Shown here: piece after piece, positions 52,444 through 61,920 of the stretch
Position numbering within the stretch: the first letter of the stretch is position 1
Layout: each line of letters starts with the position of its first letter
NCBI GenBank assembly: GCA_019752925.1
Contig: JAIELP010000008.1
Span: forward strand, 1-64,000
Direction of reading: 5' to 3'
Source of the DNA: a bacterium
GTDB taxonomy: Bacteria > Bdellovibrionota > Bdellovibrionia > Bdellovibrionales > Bdellovibrionaceae
DNA: 64,000 nt
Notes under the pieces: model-generated
What the model was told of the DNA's origin: nothing
What the model saw: only the letters and a program-made list of their open reading frames with translations
The model's database searches: none
Program-made: the position numbers and the translations under genes

Positions 52444-54846
52444 ATGTTTAAAAAGTACTTCGAATACATCTTGGCTTTAGCCCTTTCAATCATACTTACA
52501 GGTACATTATATTTATTTTTATCTAATATCAGCCAGATCGAAACTGAAAAGTCTAAGTTACAAATAGCTCTAGAAAATGTCTCCCACCGCTGGAATGACT
52601 TGTTTTACACAGCCACAGTGGACAAAAAACCTAACCAAGATGTTATTTTATTAGCTATCGATGAAGAGTCTATTATTGAAGTCGGTCGATGGCCATGGAG
52701 CCGTACTATTATCAATAAAATCACCGAAGAGCTGGTTAAATACGATATTAAAACTCTAGCATACGATATCATCTTTTCAGAAAATGAATCAGATATTGTG
52801 GATCAGAAATTTGCTAAAACCATAGCTAAATCACCAGAAAAGCTCACTTTGGGTACTTTCAGCGACTTCCCGATTACACCTGCCCCCTATCAGGATTACT
52901 GCATGACCCAGGCGTTTTTATACACTGGAGGCGGAAATCTGGCCAAAATTAATCCTTTCTTTTCAGTCGATGACGAAAATAATAAATATGAGGACATTGA
53001 GTTTAATCAACTATTTCAGCCAATTTTCAAAGAAATTGATAGAGGGTCTTTAGACCGTTACCTCAGCTCTCTTGAAAAAAAACAATTACAGGATCTAACT
53101 CAATACCAGCTGAATACATTGAATTTTTATAAAGCCCAGCGTATTTATGACTATTGCCACAGCTGGCTCACAAATGACGACTCATTCAGCTATAAAATGA
53201 ATCCAGAGCTTAAAGCTGTTTACCTGCAATTATTTAAAGCGACGGGAGATGAAGATCTTGCTGCCAAAATCAGCTTATTTAAAAAAGAAACTCTGCACAA
53301 CCCAATTCCACAATACGCAATGTGGAAACAAAATATTCCTGAACTGCAAAATGTAGCTCTTTACACGGCAAGCTTTGTAGCTTCGCCCGATACAGATGGT
53401 ATTATTCGCAACTACCCCATGATTTCGCGCACCGGAAATCAATTGGGTACAAGTTATATCCCCTCGATTGCACTTCAATCCTATCTGGCCGCCACCGGCT
53501 ATCAGGCCTTATTTAAGTTCAATGAAAATAAAAATGCCAAGATTGTTTCTCGTATTGAGGTTAAAGATGTATCCGGCGAAACTGAAAAAACAGTAACCAA
53601 TATTCCTATCAATAATGAAGGCAAATTACTGATCAACTACTACGGAAAAAGAAATTCAATTATCTACGTTCCGGCCAAGGAGATCCTGAATGACTCTGAT
53701 AAAATTGAATATACCGTAAGACCTGCCGGCGATAATACTTCGAGCGCAAATTACCGAGCCGAAAAGTTTAGCGTCAACAAAGCAGAATTTTTAAAAGGAA
53801 AAAATATTATTTTCGGAGCTACCGCTATCGGTATTTATGATATCCGCACAACTCCTAATGACATCAACTATCCCGGACCTGAAATTCATGCCAGCGTACT
53901 TTCTAATTTATTTAATGCGCAGTTTTTATCTTACGATCGCAATGAGCTCAGCAACTCACCAATTATATTTTTTGTTTTTATTCTTATAACATTACTTATT
54001 TTTGTTAAATCCGGCATCCGAGCCACCTCAATTCTGTTTGTGACAATATCGGTTATTTTATTTTACATTGAAAATTTAAATTACCGCCAAGGTGTTCTGT
54101 TTCAATCCTCATTCCTTTATTTCGTTCTACTATTTATTGCTTTTTTTGTGACTTTTATTTACAAGTACTTCTTCCAATCCAGAAAATCTAAAGAAATCAA
54201 AATGGCTTTCTCTAAATACGTATCTAAAGATGTCGTAGAAGAAATTCTTCGCAACGAAAGCTCGCTTGAGCTACGCGGACAAAAACTATTTATGAGTGTT
54301 TACTTTTCTGATATTCGTGGTTTCACCAGTTTTTCTGAAAAAATGGATCCAGTAGATTTATCAAACATGTTAAATAAGTATTTTACTCCGATGTCGGCCA
54401 TAATTACCCGCCACCAAGGAACGATTGATAAGTACATCGGAGACGCAATTATGGCTATGTTTGGTGCACCAATCAATTATCAGGATCACGCTTTCAAGGC
54501 CTGCCACGCAGCCTTAGATTGCATCAAAGCTCTTGAAAAAATCAATGAAGAGTTCGCAGCTAAAAGCTGGCCACGTATTGATATCGGCATAGGCATTAAC
54601 ACGGGCTACATGAATGCCGGAAATATCGGTTCCGAAACTATTCAGAACTACACCGTTATTGGCGATAGCGTAAACTTAGGTTCACGCCTTGAAAGCTTAA
54701 CAAAAGAGTATGGCGTTAAAATCATTATCAGCGAATTCACTTATGATATCGTTAAGGAAAGTTTTAACTGCCGCGAGCTCGACAAAGTGAATGTAAAAGG
54801 TAAAAAAGAGCCCGTGACTATTTACGAGCTCATCAGCACAAAGTAA
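52444..54846 (+). CDS. Membrane adenylate/guanylate cyclase with a CHASE2 sensor
   Basis: An 800-residue protein. N-terminal TM (about 9-28), a large extracytoplasmic CHASE2 domain (about 50-500; ILLAIDEESIIEVGRWPW and PGPEIHASVLSN are typical), then three TM helices (about 505-580) and a class III cyclase domain (about 615-800). Cyclase residues: metal Asp in FSDIRGFTSF and KYIGDAIMAMFG, substrate Lys in DKYIGD, GDSVNLGSRLE. Makes cAMP (or cGMP) in response to an envelope signal. Three AAGCTTA boxes precede it. Confidence 0.92.
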   Translation: MFKKYFEYILALALSIILTGTLYLFLSNISQIETEKSKLQIALENVSHRWNDLFYTATVDKKPNQDVILLAIDEESIIEVGRWPWSRTIINKITEELVKYDIKTLAYDIIFSENESDIVDQKFAKTIAKSPEKLTLGTFSDFPITPAPYQDYCMTQAFLYTGGGNLAKINPFFSVDDENNKYEDIEFNQLFQPIFKEIDRGSLDRYLSSLEKKQLQDLTQYQLNTLNFYKAQRIYDYCHSWLTNDDSFSYKMNPELKAVYLQLFKATGDEDLAAKISLFKKETLHNPIPQYAMWKQNIPELQNVALYTASFVASPDTDGIIRNYPMISRTGNQLGTSYIPSIALQSYLAATGYQALFKFNENKNAKIVSRIEVKDVSGETEKTVTNIPINNEGKLLINYYGKRNSIIYVPAKEILNDSDKIEYTVRPAGDNTSSANYRAEKFSVNKAEFLKGKNIIFGATAIGIYDIRTTPNDINYPGPEIHASVLSNLFNAQFLSYDRNELSNSPIIFFVFILITLLIFVKSGIRATSILFVTISVILFYIENLNYRQGVLFQSSFLYFVLLFIAFFVTFIYKYFFQSRKSKEIKMAFSKYVSKDVVEEILRNESSLELRGQKLFMSVYFSDIRGFTSFSEKMDPVDLSNMLNKYFTPMSAIITRHQGTIDKYIGDAIMAMFGAPINYQDHAFKACHAALDCIKALEKINEEFAAKSWPRIDIGIGINTGYMNAGNIGSETIQNYTVIGDSVNLGSRLESLTKEYGVKIIISEFTYDIVKESFNCRELDKVNVKGKKEPVTIYELISTK

Positions 54847-55236
54847 TTAAGGCGATTCAAAAACACTATTATCGTAATAGTATTTAGGTTCGATCATGAC
54901 CTCCAGATAGCAATTTTCGAGCCTTTGCACACCTATAGATTTATCTTCAGATTGATTATCAGGTTCTGGATTAAATAACATCAATTCAGAAGTCATTTGA
55001 TTATTTGTGCACAAAAGATCTTTAAATGCAAAATGCATCACAGGTGCGTAACCTGAAAAAACATCTTCTAATAAGAAGGCGCCATCTTTGACTAACGAAT
55101 CTGCTCCATCTAAAGGGATTTCGGTATTTAATATATACTTGCTTCCCAATTCCAAGTCTCTCCAGATTAAAACTTCTGACTGAGCTGTATGAGTCAAAAC
55201 TGTGCTGCTGACCAAAGCCAATATTAACGATTTCAT
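54847..55236 (-). CDS. Small secreted protein, function unknown
   Basis: A 129-residue protein with a signal peptide (ILALVSSTVLTHTAQS). Two Cys (LLCTNN, ENCYLE). No domain recognised. Its stop codon abuts that of the cyclase gene, and it is divergent from the PilZ gene by 18 bp. Confidence 0.6.
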   Translation of the reverse strand: MKSLILALVSSTVLTHTAQSEVLIWRDLELGSKYILNTEIPLDGADSLVKDGAFLLEDVFSGYAPVMHFAFKDLLCTNNQMTSELMLFNPEPDNQSEDKSIGVQRLENCYLEVMIEPKYYYDNSVFESP

Positions 55237-55254
55237 AAATACCTCTGTATCAAA

Positions 55255-56115
55255 ATGATACAGCTTTTAAAAACTTACGTCACTGCTGACAAAGTGTTTC
55301 ATTTCGCTCATTTTTATGCCGATGATTTATCTATGAGCAATGATTTTTGGATTTTATATGACCCTCGAAATAAAACGCAAACGGAACAACTTTCTACCGA
55401 ACAGGCACAGTTTTCTTTAATGAAAATGAAAACCAAGGAAATCAATAACTTCCTAATTTTCAAAAGTAACTGGGACAAATGGCAGAAATTACGTGATTTC
55501 TTAACTTCGGATAACAGTCCATTTATGAGTACTTTTTTCGGTAAATCAAGTAGCTCAGAAGAAGTTGATACACCAAGCTCACTCGCAATGAAACCTGTTG
55601 ATAAAGAAACTGAAAAAAAGATTCAGGCTTCATTTTCTAATGTAACACTAGAAGAGGTCGATATTAGCAAGATGTCTTCCGGTGGCCAGCAACAATTTGA
55701 CGGAGATCAACTTAATACTGAATCTGATGTTAAATCTACAGTTAGTTTTAAAGGTCTTGATAGTAAAACCGCTTTCAGCAAATCCAACTCTCCGGAAGAT
55801 AAATTTAAAATCGAACTTTTACTGATCCACCCTAAGGGCGCAATGTTCAGAACAATTGCGCGCGATATTTCACTCAGCGGAACATTTGCTGATAAAATTG
55901 TGCCGGACGAATTCCACCACACAGTTTTTGATCTTGTTATCATCAACAACTTCATTCCCGATGCTCAATATAAAAGACTTAACTTAAAAGCGAAAGTGCA
56001 GATCACTGACTCTGCGGTGTATCTTCAATATAGCGGAATGACTGAACCTCAGAAGCAAAACTTACGCTCTATTCTTGAGTACTACGTTAGATCTCTTAAA
56101 AAACTCAGTGCTTAA
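55255..56115 (+). CDS. PilZ-domain protein with an N-terminal GYF-like domain
   Basis: A 286-residue protein. The N-terminus (about 20-85, FWILYDPRNKTQTEQLS, FLIFKSNWDKWQKL) resembles GYF_2-type domains. A Ser-rich, acidic linker follows (about 85-180). The PilZ domain (about 183-286) has RTIAR (RxxxR) and DISLSG (D/NxSxxG), the c-di-GMP ligands. Probably a c-di-GMP receptor. No clear ribosome-binding site. It sits between cyclase and FecR genes, suggesting joint signalling. Confidence 0.8.
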   Translation: MIQLLKTYVTADKVFHFAHFYADDLSMSNDFWILYDPRNKTQTEQLSTEQAQFSLMKMKTKEINNFLIFKSNWDKWQKLRDFLTSDNSPFMSTFFGKSSSSEEVDTPSSLAMKPVDKETEKKIQASFSNVTLEEVDISKMSSGGQQQFDGDQLNTESDVKSTVSFKGLDSKTAFSKSNSPEDKFKIELLLIHPKGAMFRTIARDISLSGTFADKIVPDEFHHTVFDLVIINNFIPDAQYKRLNLKAKVQITDSAVYLQYSGMTEPQKQNLRSILEYYVRSLKKLSA

Positions 56116-57462
56116 TTAAAATCCGAAAGATTTTGTATACTGGATTCCGGCCGTAAAGTCGGAATATTTATTTAAATCTGTATTTGAGCTGTTATTTGTA
56201 TAACCAGCTACAAAACCTAAAGTGGAACGATCAGCCACTTCTTTACTGATATTGTAAGACAAAGTAGCCTGATTATCTGTACGTGGCGATGCTTTATCTG
56301 CATAATTCATATATTGATACGCCAATCTTACTGAAGAAAAAGTACTCATCCAACTCGGCCAAGAATAACCAATTGCAGTTGTATATCTTTTGTAGCGGGT
56401 GTTAATCCCTTTCGTACTGCTGTAATCAGCACCCAAATCGTAAAAAATATTACGACTATCAGCTTGAGACGTATATTTTACAAAAGTTCCTAGAAAATCA
56501 AATCTAAGACCAGAAGCATCGTCACTATCGCTGGTGTAACCAAAGGATTTATCAACTGATAAGGTTACATTGTATTTAACAGCATAATCGTTGGAAATCG
56601 GCGAAAACACCTGCCCTTTAACATAAAAAGACGTCAGCGAAAGCTCACGCGTTGTGCTGTTAATGGGTAAATAAACCGAGTACGCATTTAATGAAAAATC
56701 GAACTTATTTGATAAAGCTTCCTCTTCAAAATAAAAACGAATAGGTGCTGAAAGTAAAAACTGTAATGCATCTGTAGACTGAAGCACACTATTTGATTTA
56801 AATTTACTATCCAATGTGTAGTTATCTAAAATAGCAAAACTCGGCTCAAAAATAAAATTATATCGGTCTACGACTTTGTGAGAAATCGATGCTCCATAAC
56901 CTAACACATGACCGTTTAAATTATCTGTAAATGAATCTGGCGAAAGATTCACAACATTCGTATCAAATGTATATCCAAGTAAAAAACTTAAATTGGTTTT
57001 TTTATTATTTTCAAAGTAATTTTGATAACGTATAACTCTATCAATCAGCGCTTCAGTCAACATATCTTGCTTGCTGTCTGTTGATACGTCCATAGACAGC
57101 TCCAAACTTGTAAGAGCTTTTCCGTATTCTCTTTGGTAAAACTGAATCAAACCCAGATTGTAGTAGGCCTTTGCTGTATCGGTAGCATTAGAACCTTTAA
57201 TGTAAGTTTGCAGACTTTCAATAGCTTCATCATACCTATTAAGTCGCGCCTGATTTAAACCATAGTAATAGTACCAGTTAATATACTGATTACGGCTACT
57301 CTTAATGCTTTCTAGCAATAAAAGTGATTCGTCATACTTTTGATTATTATAATGCTCGATACTTTCGTTGGTAACTTTTTCAAGACTTTGCTTATCCACA
57401 CCCGCCAGCGCAGAAAAGCCTAATGCTTGAAAAATAAAAGCTACAACAAGTATGTTTCTCAT
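56116..57462 (-). CDS. TPR-beta-barrel envelope protein
   Basis: About 448 residues with a signal peptide. Residues about 20-155 hold TPR helices (KYDESLLLLESIK, RYDEAIESLQTYI, REYGKALTSLELSM). The remainder is a long beta-barrel with aromatic-rich amphipathic strands, ending in Phe (QYTKSFGF). Such FecR-linked TPR/porin proteins may carry an envelope signal. The frame can start at TTG 57474; I use the ATG 57462. AGGAG is 13 bases upstream, partly inside the FecR stop region. Confidence 0.75.
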   Translation of the reverse strand: MRNILVVAFIFQALGFSALAGVDKQSLEKVTNESIEHYNNQKYDESLLLLESIKSSRNQYINWYYYYGLNQARLNRYDEAIESLQTYIKGSNATDTAKAYYNLGLIQFYQREYGKALTSLELSMDVSTDSKQDMLTEALIDRVIRYQNYFENNKKTNLSFLLGYTFDTNVVNLSPDSFTDNLNGHVLGYGASISHKVVDRYNFIFEPSFAILDNYTLDSKFKSNSVLQSTDALQFLLSAPIRFYFEEEALSNKFDFSLNAYSVYLPINSTTRELSLTSFYVKGQVFSPISNDYAVKYNVTLSVDKSFGYTSDSDDASGLRFDFLGTFVKYTSQADSRNIFYDLGADYSSTKGINTRYKRYTTAIGYSWPSWMSTFSSVRLAYQYMNYADKASPRTDNQATLSYNISKEVADRSTLGFVAGYTNNSSNTDLNKYSDFTAGIQYTKSFGF

Positions 57463-57478
57463 CAAATAAACCAAGCTC

Positions 57479-58273
57479 CTAATTAGGCTGAGTTATAATC
57501 TTAACTTTAGATTTTTCAAATTTTCTTGAAGCAGCATCATCTTTAATTTGATTGTTTTTATTTAGATCAACCAAGGGTTGAGTTCCAGGTGGCGGCTGTT
57601 TATCTGCTGGTCGTCCGGCTTGTGTTGGTGGAGCGCCTTCTTTCGAATCCGTCTGTTTTCCTTTAATGGCAGTATCAGTTTCAATTTGCTGAACTTCTTT
57701 TTCAGGTAATTTAACCGGAGGGGCTGCTGTGCTACCTTCTTGTGCCTGAGATTTTTCACCTTTATTAACCACTACTGGATCAGAAGCCGGTTTATCACCC
57801 GCAGCAATACTTTGAAATGAAACCTGACCTCTTAACGTAATAACTTCGGTGACCTTAGTTGCTTTATTAAATGATGTAATAAACTGAGTCCCACGAACTC
57901 CGGCAACAGCTGTTGCAGTTCTTACTTCAAACTTACTATTTTTATTGTCGTATTTTTCTTCAACGTTATTACGGATTTTCCCTTCAATTAAGTTTAATTG
58001 AACGTTCTTATCAGTTTTTGTATTAGAATATTTTGTGATTTTAAAAGTTGTATCCGGCGATACATTAATAATATTACGGTCTTCCATTGCTATTTTAGCA
58101 CGAGACTCTTTTTCAGTAATAACAGTGTCACCTTCTTGAACTTTGGTGCCGACTTTAGCTATTACAGAGCCTTTTGGGTTTTCAACTCTAACTTTGCCTT
58201 TAACAACCATGAATGTTCCGTCAATAGCAAACACACACTGAGCAAATAACATAATAACTAAAATTGTTTTCAT
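57479..58273 (-). CDS. FecR-domain periplasmic protein
   Basis: A 264-residue protein with a signal peptide (about 1-16). The FecR domain occupies about 20-145: GKVRVENPKGSVIAKVGTKVQEGDTVIT, SRAKIAMEDRNIINVSPDTTFKI and FEVRTATAVAGVRGTQFI. A Pro/Gln/Gly-rich tail follows (about 175-250). Probably an envelope sensor or scaffold with the TPR-barrel protein, five bases downstream. FecR proteins next to CHASE2 cyclases are common in some spirochaetes and Bdellovibrio-like bacteria. Confidence 0.85.
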   Translation of the reverse strand: MKTILVIMLFAQCVFAIDGTFMVVKGKVRVENPKGSVIAKVGTKVQEGDTVITEKESRAKIAMEDRNIINVSPDTTFKITKYSNTKTDKNVQLNLIEGKIRNNVEEKYDNKNSKFEVRTATAVAGVRGTQFITSFNKATKVTEVITLRGQVSFQSIAAGDKPASDPVVVNKGEKSQAQEGSTAAPPVKLPEKEVQQIETDTAIKGKQTDSKEGAPPTQAGRPADKQPPPGTQPLVDLNKNNQIKDDAASRKFEKSKVKIITQPN

Positions 58274-58348
58274 TTTACACCCTTACGAATAATACTTATA
58301 TCCTCTGATTTTCGAAAAAAATTAGCAAGGAATAAACACTGTTATCTG

Positions 58349-58861
58349 TCAGGGCTTAGGTCTAGAGCTTTCTGATCTTTTAACTAAATACTCTCCATAA
58401 AGCGCCAGCAGCACCCCGCCAACTATGAACATATCGGCTACGTTAAAAACACCGGTTCTTAAGGGGCCCCAAATTTCCATTAGCATGAAATCTATAACGT
58501 GACCGTCTTCATGAAAAACCCGATCCCAGAGGTTGCCAAATCCACCTGCTAAAATAAAAGTATATGCATATAAATTAATTTTATAGTTTTCTTTTTTAAG
58601 TAAATACCACAACATACCACCCAAACCTAAAAATACGATTAAGGCAAAGATAACAAATCGAACTTCACGAGTCCATGCCCCGCCTAAACCTAAAAAAGCA
58701 CCAGGATTTTCAGCATAAACTAGCTGAAACAATCCATTAAGATAAACTGTGGGGTTCTGTCCCATTAAATTTTTAACTGCCCAAAATTTAGTTGCTTGAT
58801 CAAGGCCAAAGATTAAAAATAAAAATGTGAAAATAACCCATAATTTATATTTTAAACTCAT
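58349..58861 (-). CDS. lspA: Lipoprotein signal peptidase (signal peptidase II)
   Basis: About 170 residues with four TM helices. Motifs: DQATKFWAVKNL, AENPGAFLGLG, GGFGNLWDRVFH, catalytic Asp in GHVIDFM and in FNVADMF, spaced 19 residues as in known LspA. It cuts prolipoproteins, consistent with several lipoproteins in the window. The ATG at 58861 is preferred over 58876. Its 5' end overlaps the divergent barrel gene. Confidence 0.93.
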   Translation of the reverse strand: MSLKYKLWVIFTFLFLIFGLDQATKFWAVKNLMGQNPTVYLNGLFQLVYAENPGAFLGLGGAWTREVRFVIFALIVFLGLGGMLWYLLKKENYKINLYAYTFILAGGFGNLWDRVFHEDGHVIDFMLMEIWGPLRTGVFNVADMFIVGGVLLALYGEYLVKRSESSRPKP

Positions 58862-59765
58862 CTCAGCGTTTTGCATTTCATTAGTCTTACGGATTAGTCA
58901 CGGTCAAGCAACTGAAATATCTCCAATAATAGGCGTAGGACAAGAAAGTTTTAATTTTGAAATCAGCGAATTCGATCCCAGCAATAAAAGTAGCATCATC
59001 AAGTTTGAGCCTAATATCGCGGGTGTAACACGCTTAGGTGTAAATGCATATGGCTTCGGTATAGGTTACTCATTTCGTGGCACTGAAAAATCTAAAGACA
59101 TTCGTAAAGGCAATACAAACTTTTCAGACTTACAACTGGGTTACCATAATAAAACCTGGGGCGTTGAGGGGTTCTACCAAATATACACCGGCTTTTATAC
59201 TTCAAACACAGTTGATATCCAGAGTTTTCCTAACTTAACATTTAAGCACTATGCACTGACCGGCCGATATTCTCTGCAAGATAGTGATTTTTCGGTAGGT
59301 GCTATCGTGGATCAGGCTGATGATATTAAGGGTGATGCTGGAAAACTCTACTTAGTAGGCGGTATTCGAGAGCACTTGATGGAAACAGATGATTCGCTCC
59401 TGAAACAGGAAAACGCCGGATTAAATACCGAACTCGAAAACCTACGAAAACTCAAAGCATTATCTTTAAATTTAGGACTCGGGTATGGACATTATTGGCG
59501 TTATTCAAATAATTTCTTTACAGGACTGCTTATCGACCTGTTAACAACTTACGCAAACTATGACTTTGAAAGCACCACAGGCAAAAGATCAGACAGTGAT
59601 TACACTCTTAGCTATAATTTTAAATTAGCAGGAGGTTATATCGAAAGCCACTACCGCTTCGGCTTGAGCCTCAACGGAGACGTCACCACTCTAAAAACAA
59701 CAGGCCGTGGTTTTTTAAAACCCACAGCCTCGCGTGTTATTATTTATCTCAGATACGTATTTTAA
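58827..59765 (+). CDS. Outer-membrane beta-barrel protein (DUF4421-like)
   Basis: A 312-residue protein with a signal peptide (KLISAFCISLVLRISHGQA). Gly/Tyr-rich amphipathic strands alternate (GVNAYGFGIGYSF, LQLGYHNKTWGVEGFYQIYTG, LNLGLGYGHYW) and the protein ends YLRYVF, a barrel terminal Phe. The pattern resembles DUF4421. The only usable ATG lies 34 bp inside the divergent lspA gene. Convergent with fadB, sharing a TTAA stop overlap. Confidence 0.7.
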   Translation: MKITHNLYFKLISAFCISLVLRISHGQATEISPIIGVGQESFNFEISEFDPSNKSSIIKFEPNIAGVTRLGVNAYGFGIGYSFRGTEKSKDIRKGNTNFSDLQLGYHNKTWGVEGFYQIYTGFYTSNTVDIQSFPNLTFKHYALTGRYSLQDSDFSVGAIVDQADDIKGDAGKLYLVGGIREHLMETDDSLLKQENAGLNTELENLRKLKALSLNLGLGYGHYWRYSNNFFTGLLIDLLTTYANYDFESTTGKRSDSDYTLSYNFKLAGGYIESHYRFGLSLNGDVTTLKTTGRGFLKPTASRVIIYLRYVF

Positions 59766-61915
59766 TTATAGAACTTGATGCTTTTATCAGCTCGTTCAAT
59801 CAACTTAACAGAAGGCTTCAAGCGATTGGCTTTTCTTTCCTTCGAGTAATGGTCCAGCTGCTTTCTAACATAGTCAGCACCAACACTATCTGCGTATTTC
59901 GTTAAGCCACCGCGGAATGGCGGGAAACCAGTACCCATAATCATCGCTAGATCCACTTCATTCGGAGTATCTACAATTTTGTCAGCATCTAAAGCCAGAG
60001 TACATTCATTGATCATGGCAAAAACACCACGCTCAATACACTCTTGATCGGTATAAGGATTCGTCGGCGAACTAATTCCTAACTCAGCATAAATAGACTG
60101 ATCAAACTCACCTTTTCGACCACTTGAATCATACTTATAGAATCCTAGATTAGTTTTTTGACCTAAACGGGATTTATTTTTTTCAAGTTTTTCCATTAAA
60201 GGCGGAATTTCAACACGGTCAGGAAAGGCTTTTTTGAAAATATTTAAAACCTTCACGCAAACATCCAAACCAACGCTATCCATTAATTCAAACGGACCCA
60301 TCGGCATACCGAATTGTTTTACGTAAGCTTTATCCACTTGCTCAACACTCATGCCTTCAGCTAATAAAAATGCAGCTTCAGCCATATACGGAAGTAACAA
60401 ACGGTTTACTAAAAAGCCCGCACCGTCTTTTACAACAACTGGCATTTTACCCATTTTCTTAGCTAACTCAAACACAGTCGCAATAGTTTCATCCGATGAT
60501 TTTTCACCGCGGATAACTTCGACTAAAGGCATTTTGTGAACCGGACTGAAGAAATGCATTCCCGCAAAGTACTCCGGACGCGGATGCCCTTTAGACATTT
60601 CAGTTACGCTTAATGAAGAAGTATTAGTTACGATGATCGCATCGTCACGCATTTGCGCTGCGGTTTGACCAATTACTTTTTGCTTAATACCCATATCTTC
60701 AACGATAGCTTCAACCGTCACATCGATATTTTTAAAACCTGAAAAATCTAAAGTGGTTGAAACCAAAGACATTTTCTGAGTGAACTGATAACTATCGATC
60801 ACTTTTTTCTTAGCCAATTTAGCCCAAAGATCACGCGCATGCTTTAAAGCTTTAGCATTGGCATCGTAAGAAATATCTTTCACACGTACATCAATACCTT
60901 TATCAGCAGCAACATACGCAATACCTCCACCCATAGTTCCCGCACCCAGTACCCCAATGTGTTTAACCGGCTTAGCTTTAACACCCGAGCTTACACCCGT
61001 TTGCTTTTTAACCATTTCAGTTAAATAGAATACGTGAATTAAATTTTTAGAAATATCAGTAACTGCACACTCGCAGAAATGATCGAGCTCTATTTGAAGA
61101 GCCTTAGTGCGATCGCTCATGCCGTAGGTCTTACGAATCACTTCGAGTGCCGCAATTGGAGCCGGATAATGACCTTTAGTCGCTTTCAAAACGCCTTCTT
61201 TAGCTTTACTGAAAACAACGCCTTTAAGAGGACCTTCTAATAATTTATTAACAGCGCCGCGAGCCTGGAAAGTTTTACGACGTTTTTTTGCACCGTCAGC
61301 AATGATTTTTTCCATTTGAGTGGCAGCAAAAGATTCTAACAAATTAGGATGAACAACAAAATCGACTAAACCGATTTTAGCCGCCTTTTTAGAGTTTAAT
61401 AATTTACCTGCTAAAATAACATCTAAAGCGGCTTGTAAACCAACTACTCTTGGCAAACGAATACAGCCGCCGAAACCAGGTAAAATTCCCAATTGAGTTT
61501 CAGGCAAACCAATTCGAGTAGAAGAATCTTCTGTAGCAATACGGTAATCACAAGCTAAAATCAGCTCACAACCTCCGCCTGCACAGGCACCATTTACTAA
61601 CGCCATAGTCGGCATAGGTAGATCTTCAATTAAATTAAAGATACCTTGTCCTGAACTCACCGCATGAGAAACTTGTTCTTTAGTTTTTAATTCTTTAATC
61701 TCTTCGATGTCTGCACCCGCAATAAATATCTTTGGCTTAGCCGATTTGAAAACTACCATCTTATAAGAAGAAGATTTCAGTTTTTCAATATGAGCCTTCA
61801 ACTCCGTCATAACTGGAGTCGAAAGTTTGTTAACTTTTTCATTTGGTAAATCAAAAGTTAAAACTGCGATTTCATTTGATCCGATTTTTTGTGTTGATAA
61901 ATTAATGGCTGACAT
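59762..61915 (-). CDS. fadB: Fatty-acid oxidation complex alpha subunit
   Basis: A 717-residue bifunctional protein. Residues 1-200: enoyl-CoA hydratase ([43 protein letters not shown]). Residues about 315-500 and on: 3-hydroxyacyl-CoA dehydrogenase ([54 protein letters not shown]-type end). It carries two steps of beta-oxidation. The thiolase gene ends 5 bp upstream, so fadB and fadA form an operon. Gene order and length favour FadB/FadJ type. Confidence 0.95.
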   Translation of the reverse strand: MSAINLSTQKIGSNEIAVLTFDLPNEKVNKLSTPVMTELKAHIEKLKSSSYKMVVFKSAKPKIFIAGADIEEIKELKTKEQVSHAVSSGQGIFNLIEDLPMPTMALVNGACAGGGCELILACDYRIATEDSSTRIGLPETQLGILPGFGGCIRLPRVVGLQAALDVILAGKLLNSKKAAKIGLVDFVVHPNLLESFAATQMEKIIADGAKKRRKTFQARGAVNKLLEGPLKGVVFSKAKEGVLKATKGHYPAPIAALEVIRKTYGMSDRTKALQIELDHFCECAVTDISKNLIHVFYLTEMVKKQTGVSSGVKAKPVKHIGVLGAGTMGGGIAYVAADKGIDVRVKDISYDANAKALKHARDLWAKLAKKKVIDSYQFTQKMSLVSTTLDFSGFKNIDVTVEAIVEDMGIKQKVIGQTAAQMRDDAIIVTNTSSLSVTEMSKGHPRPEYFAGMHFFSPVHKMPLVEVIRGEKSSDETIATVFELAKKMGKMPVVVKDGAGFLVNRLLLPYMAEAAFLLAEGMSVEQVDKAYVKQFGMPMGPFELMDSVGLDVCVKVLNIFKKAFPDRVEIPPLMEKLEKNKSRLGQKTNLGFYKYDSSGRKGEFDQSIYAELGISSPTNPYTDQECIERGVFAMINECTLALDADKIVDTPNEVDLAMIMGTGFPPFRGGLTKYADSVGADYVRKQLDHYSKERKANRLKPSVKLIERADKSIKFYN

Positions 61916-61920
61916 CTGAA

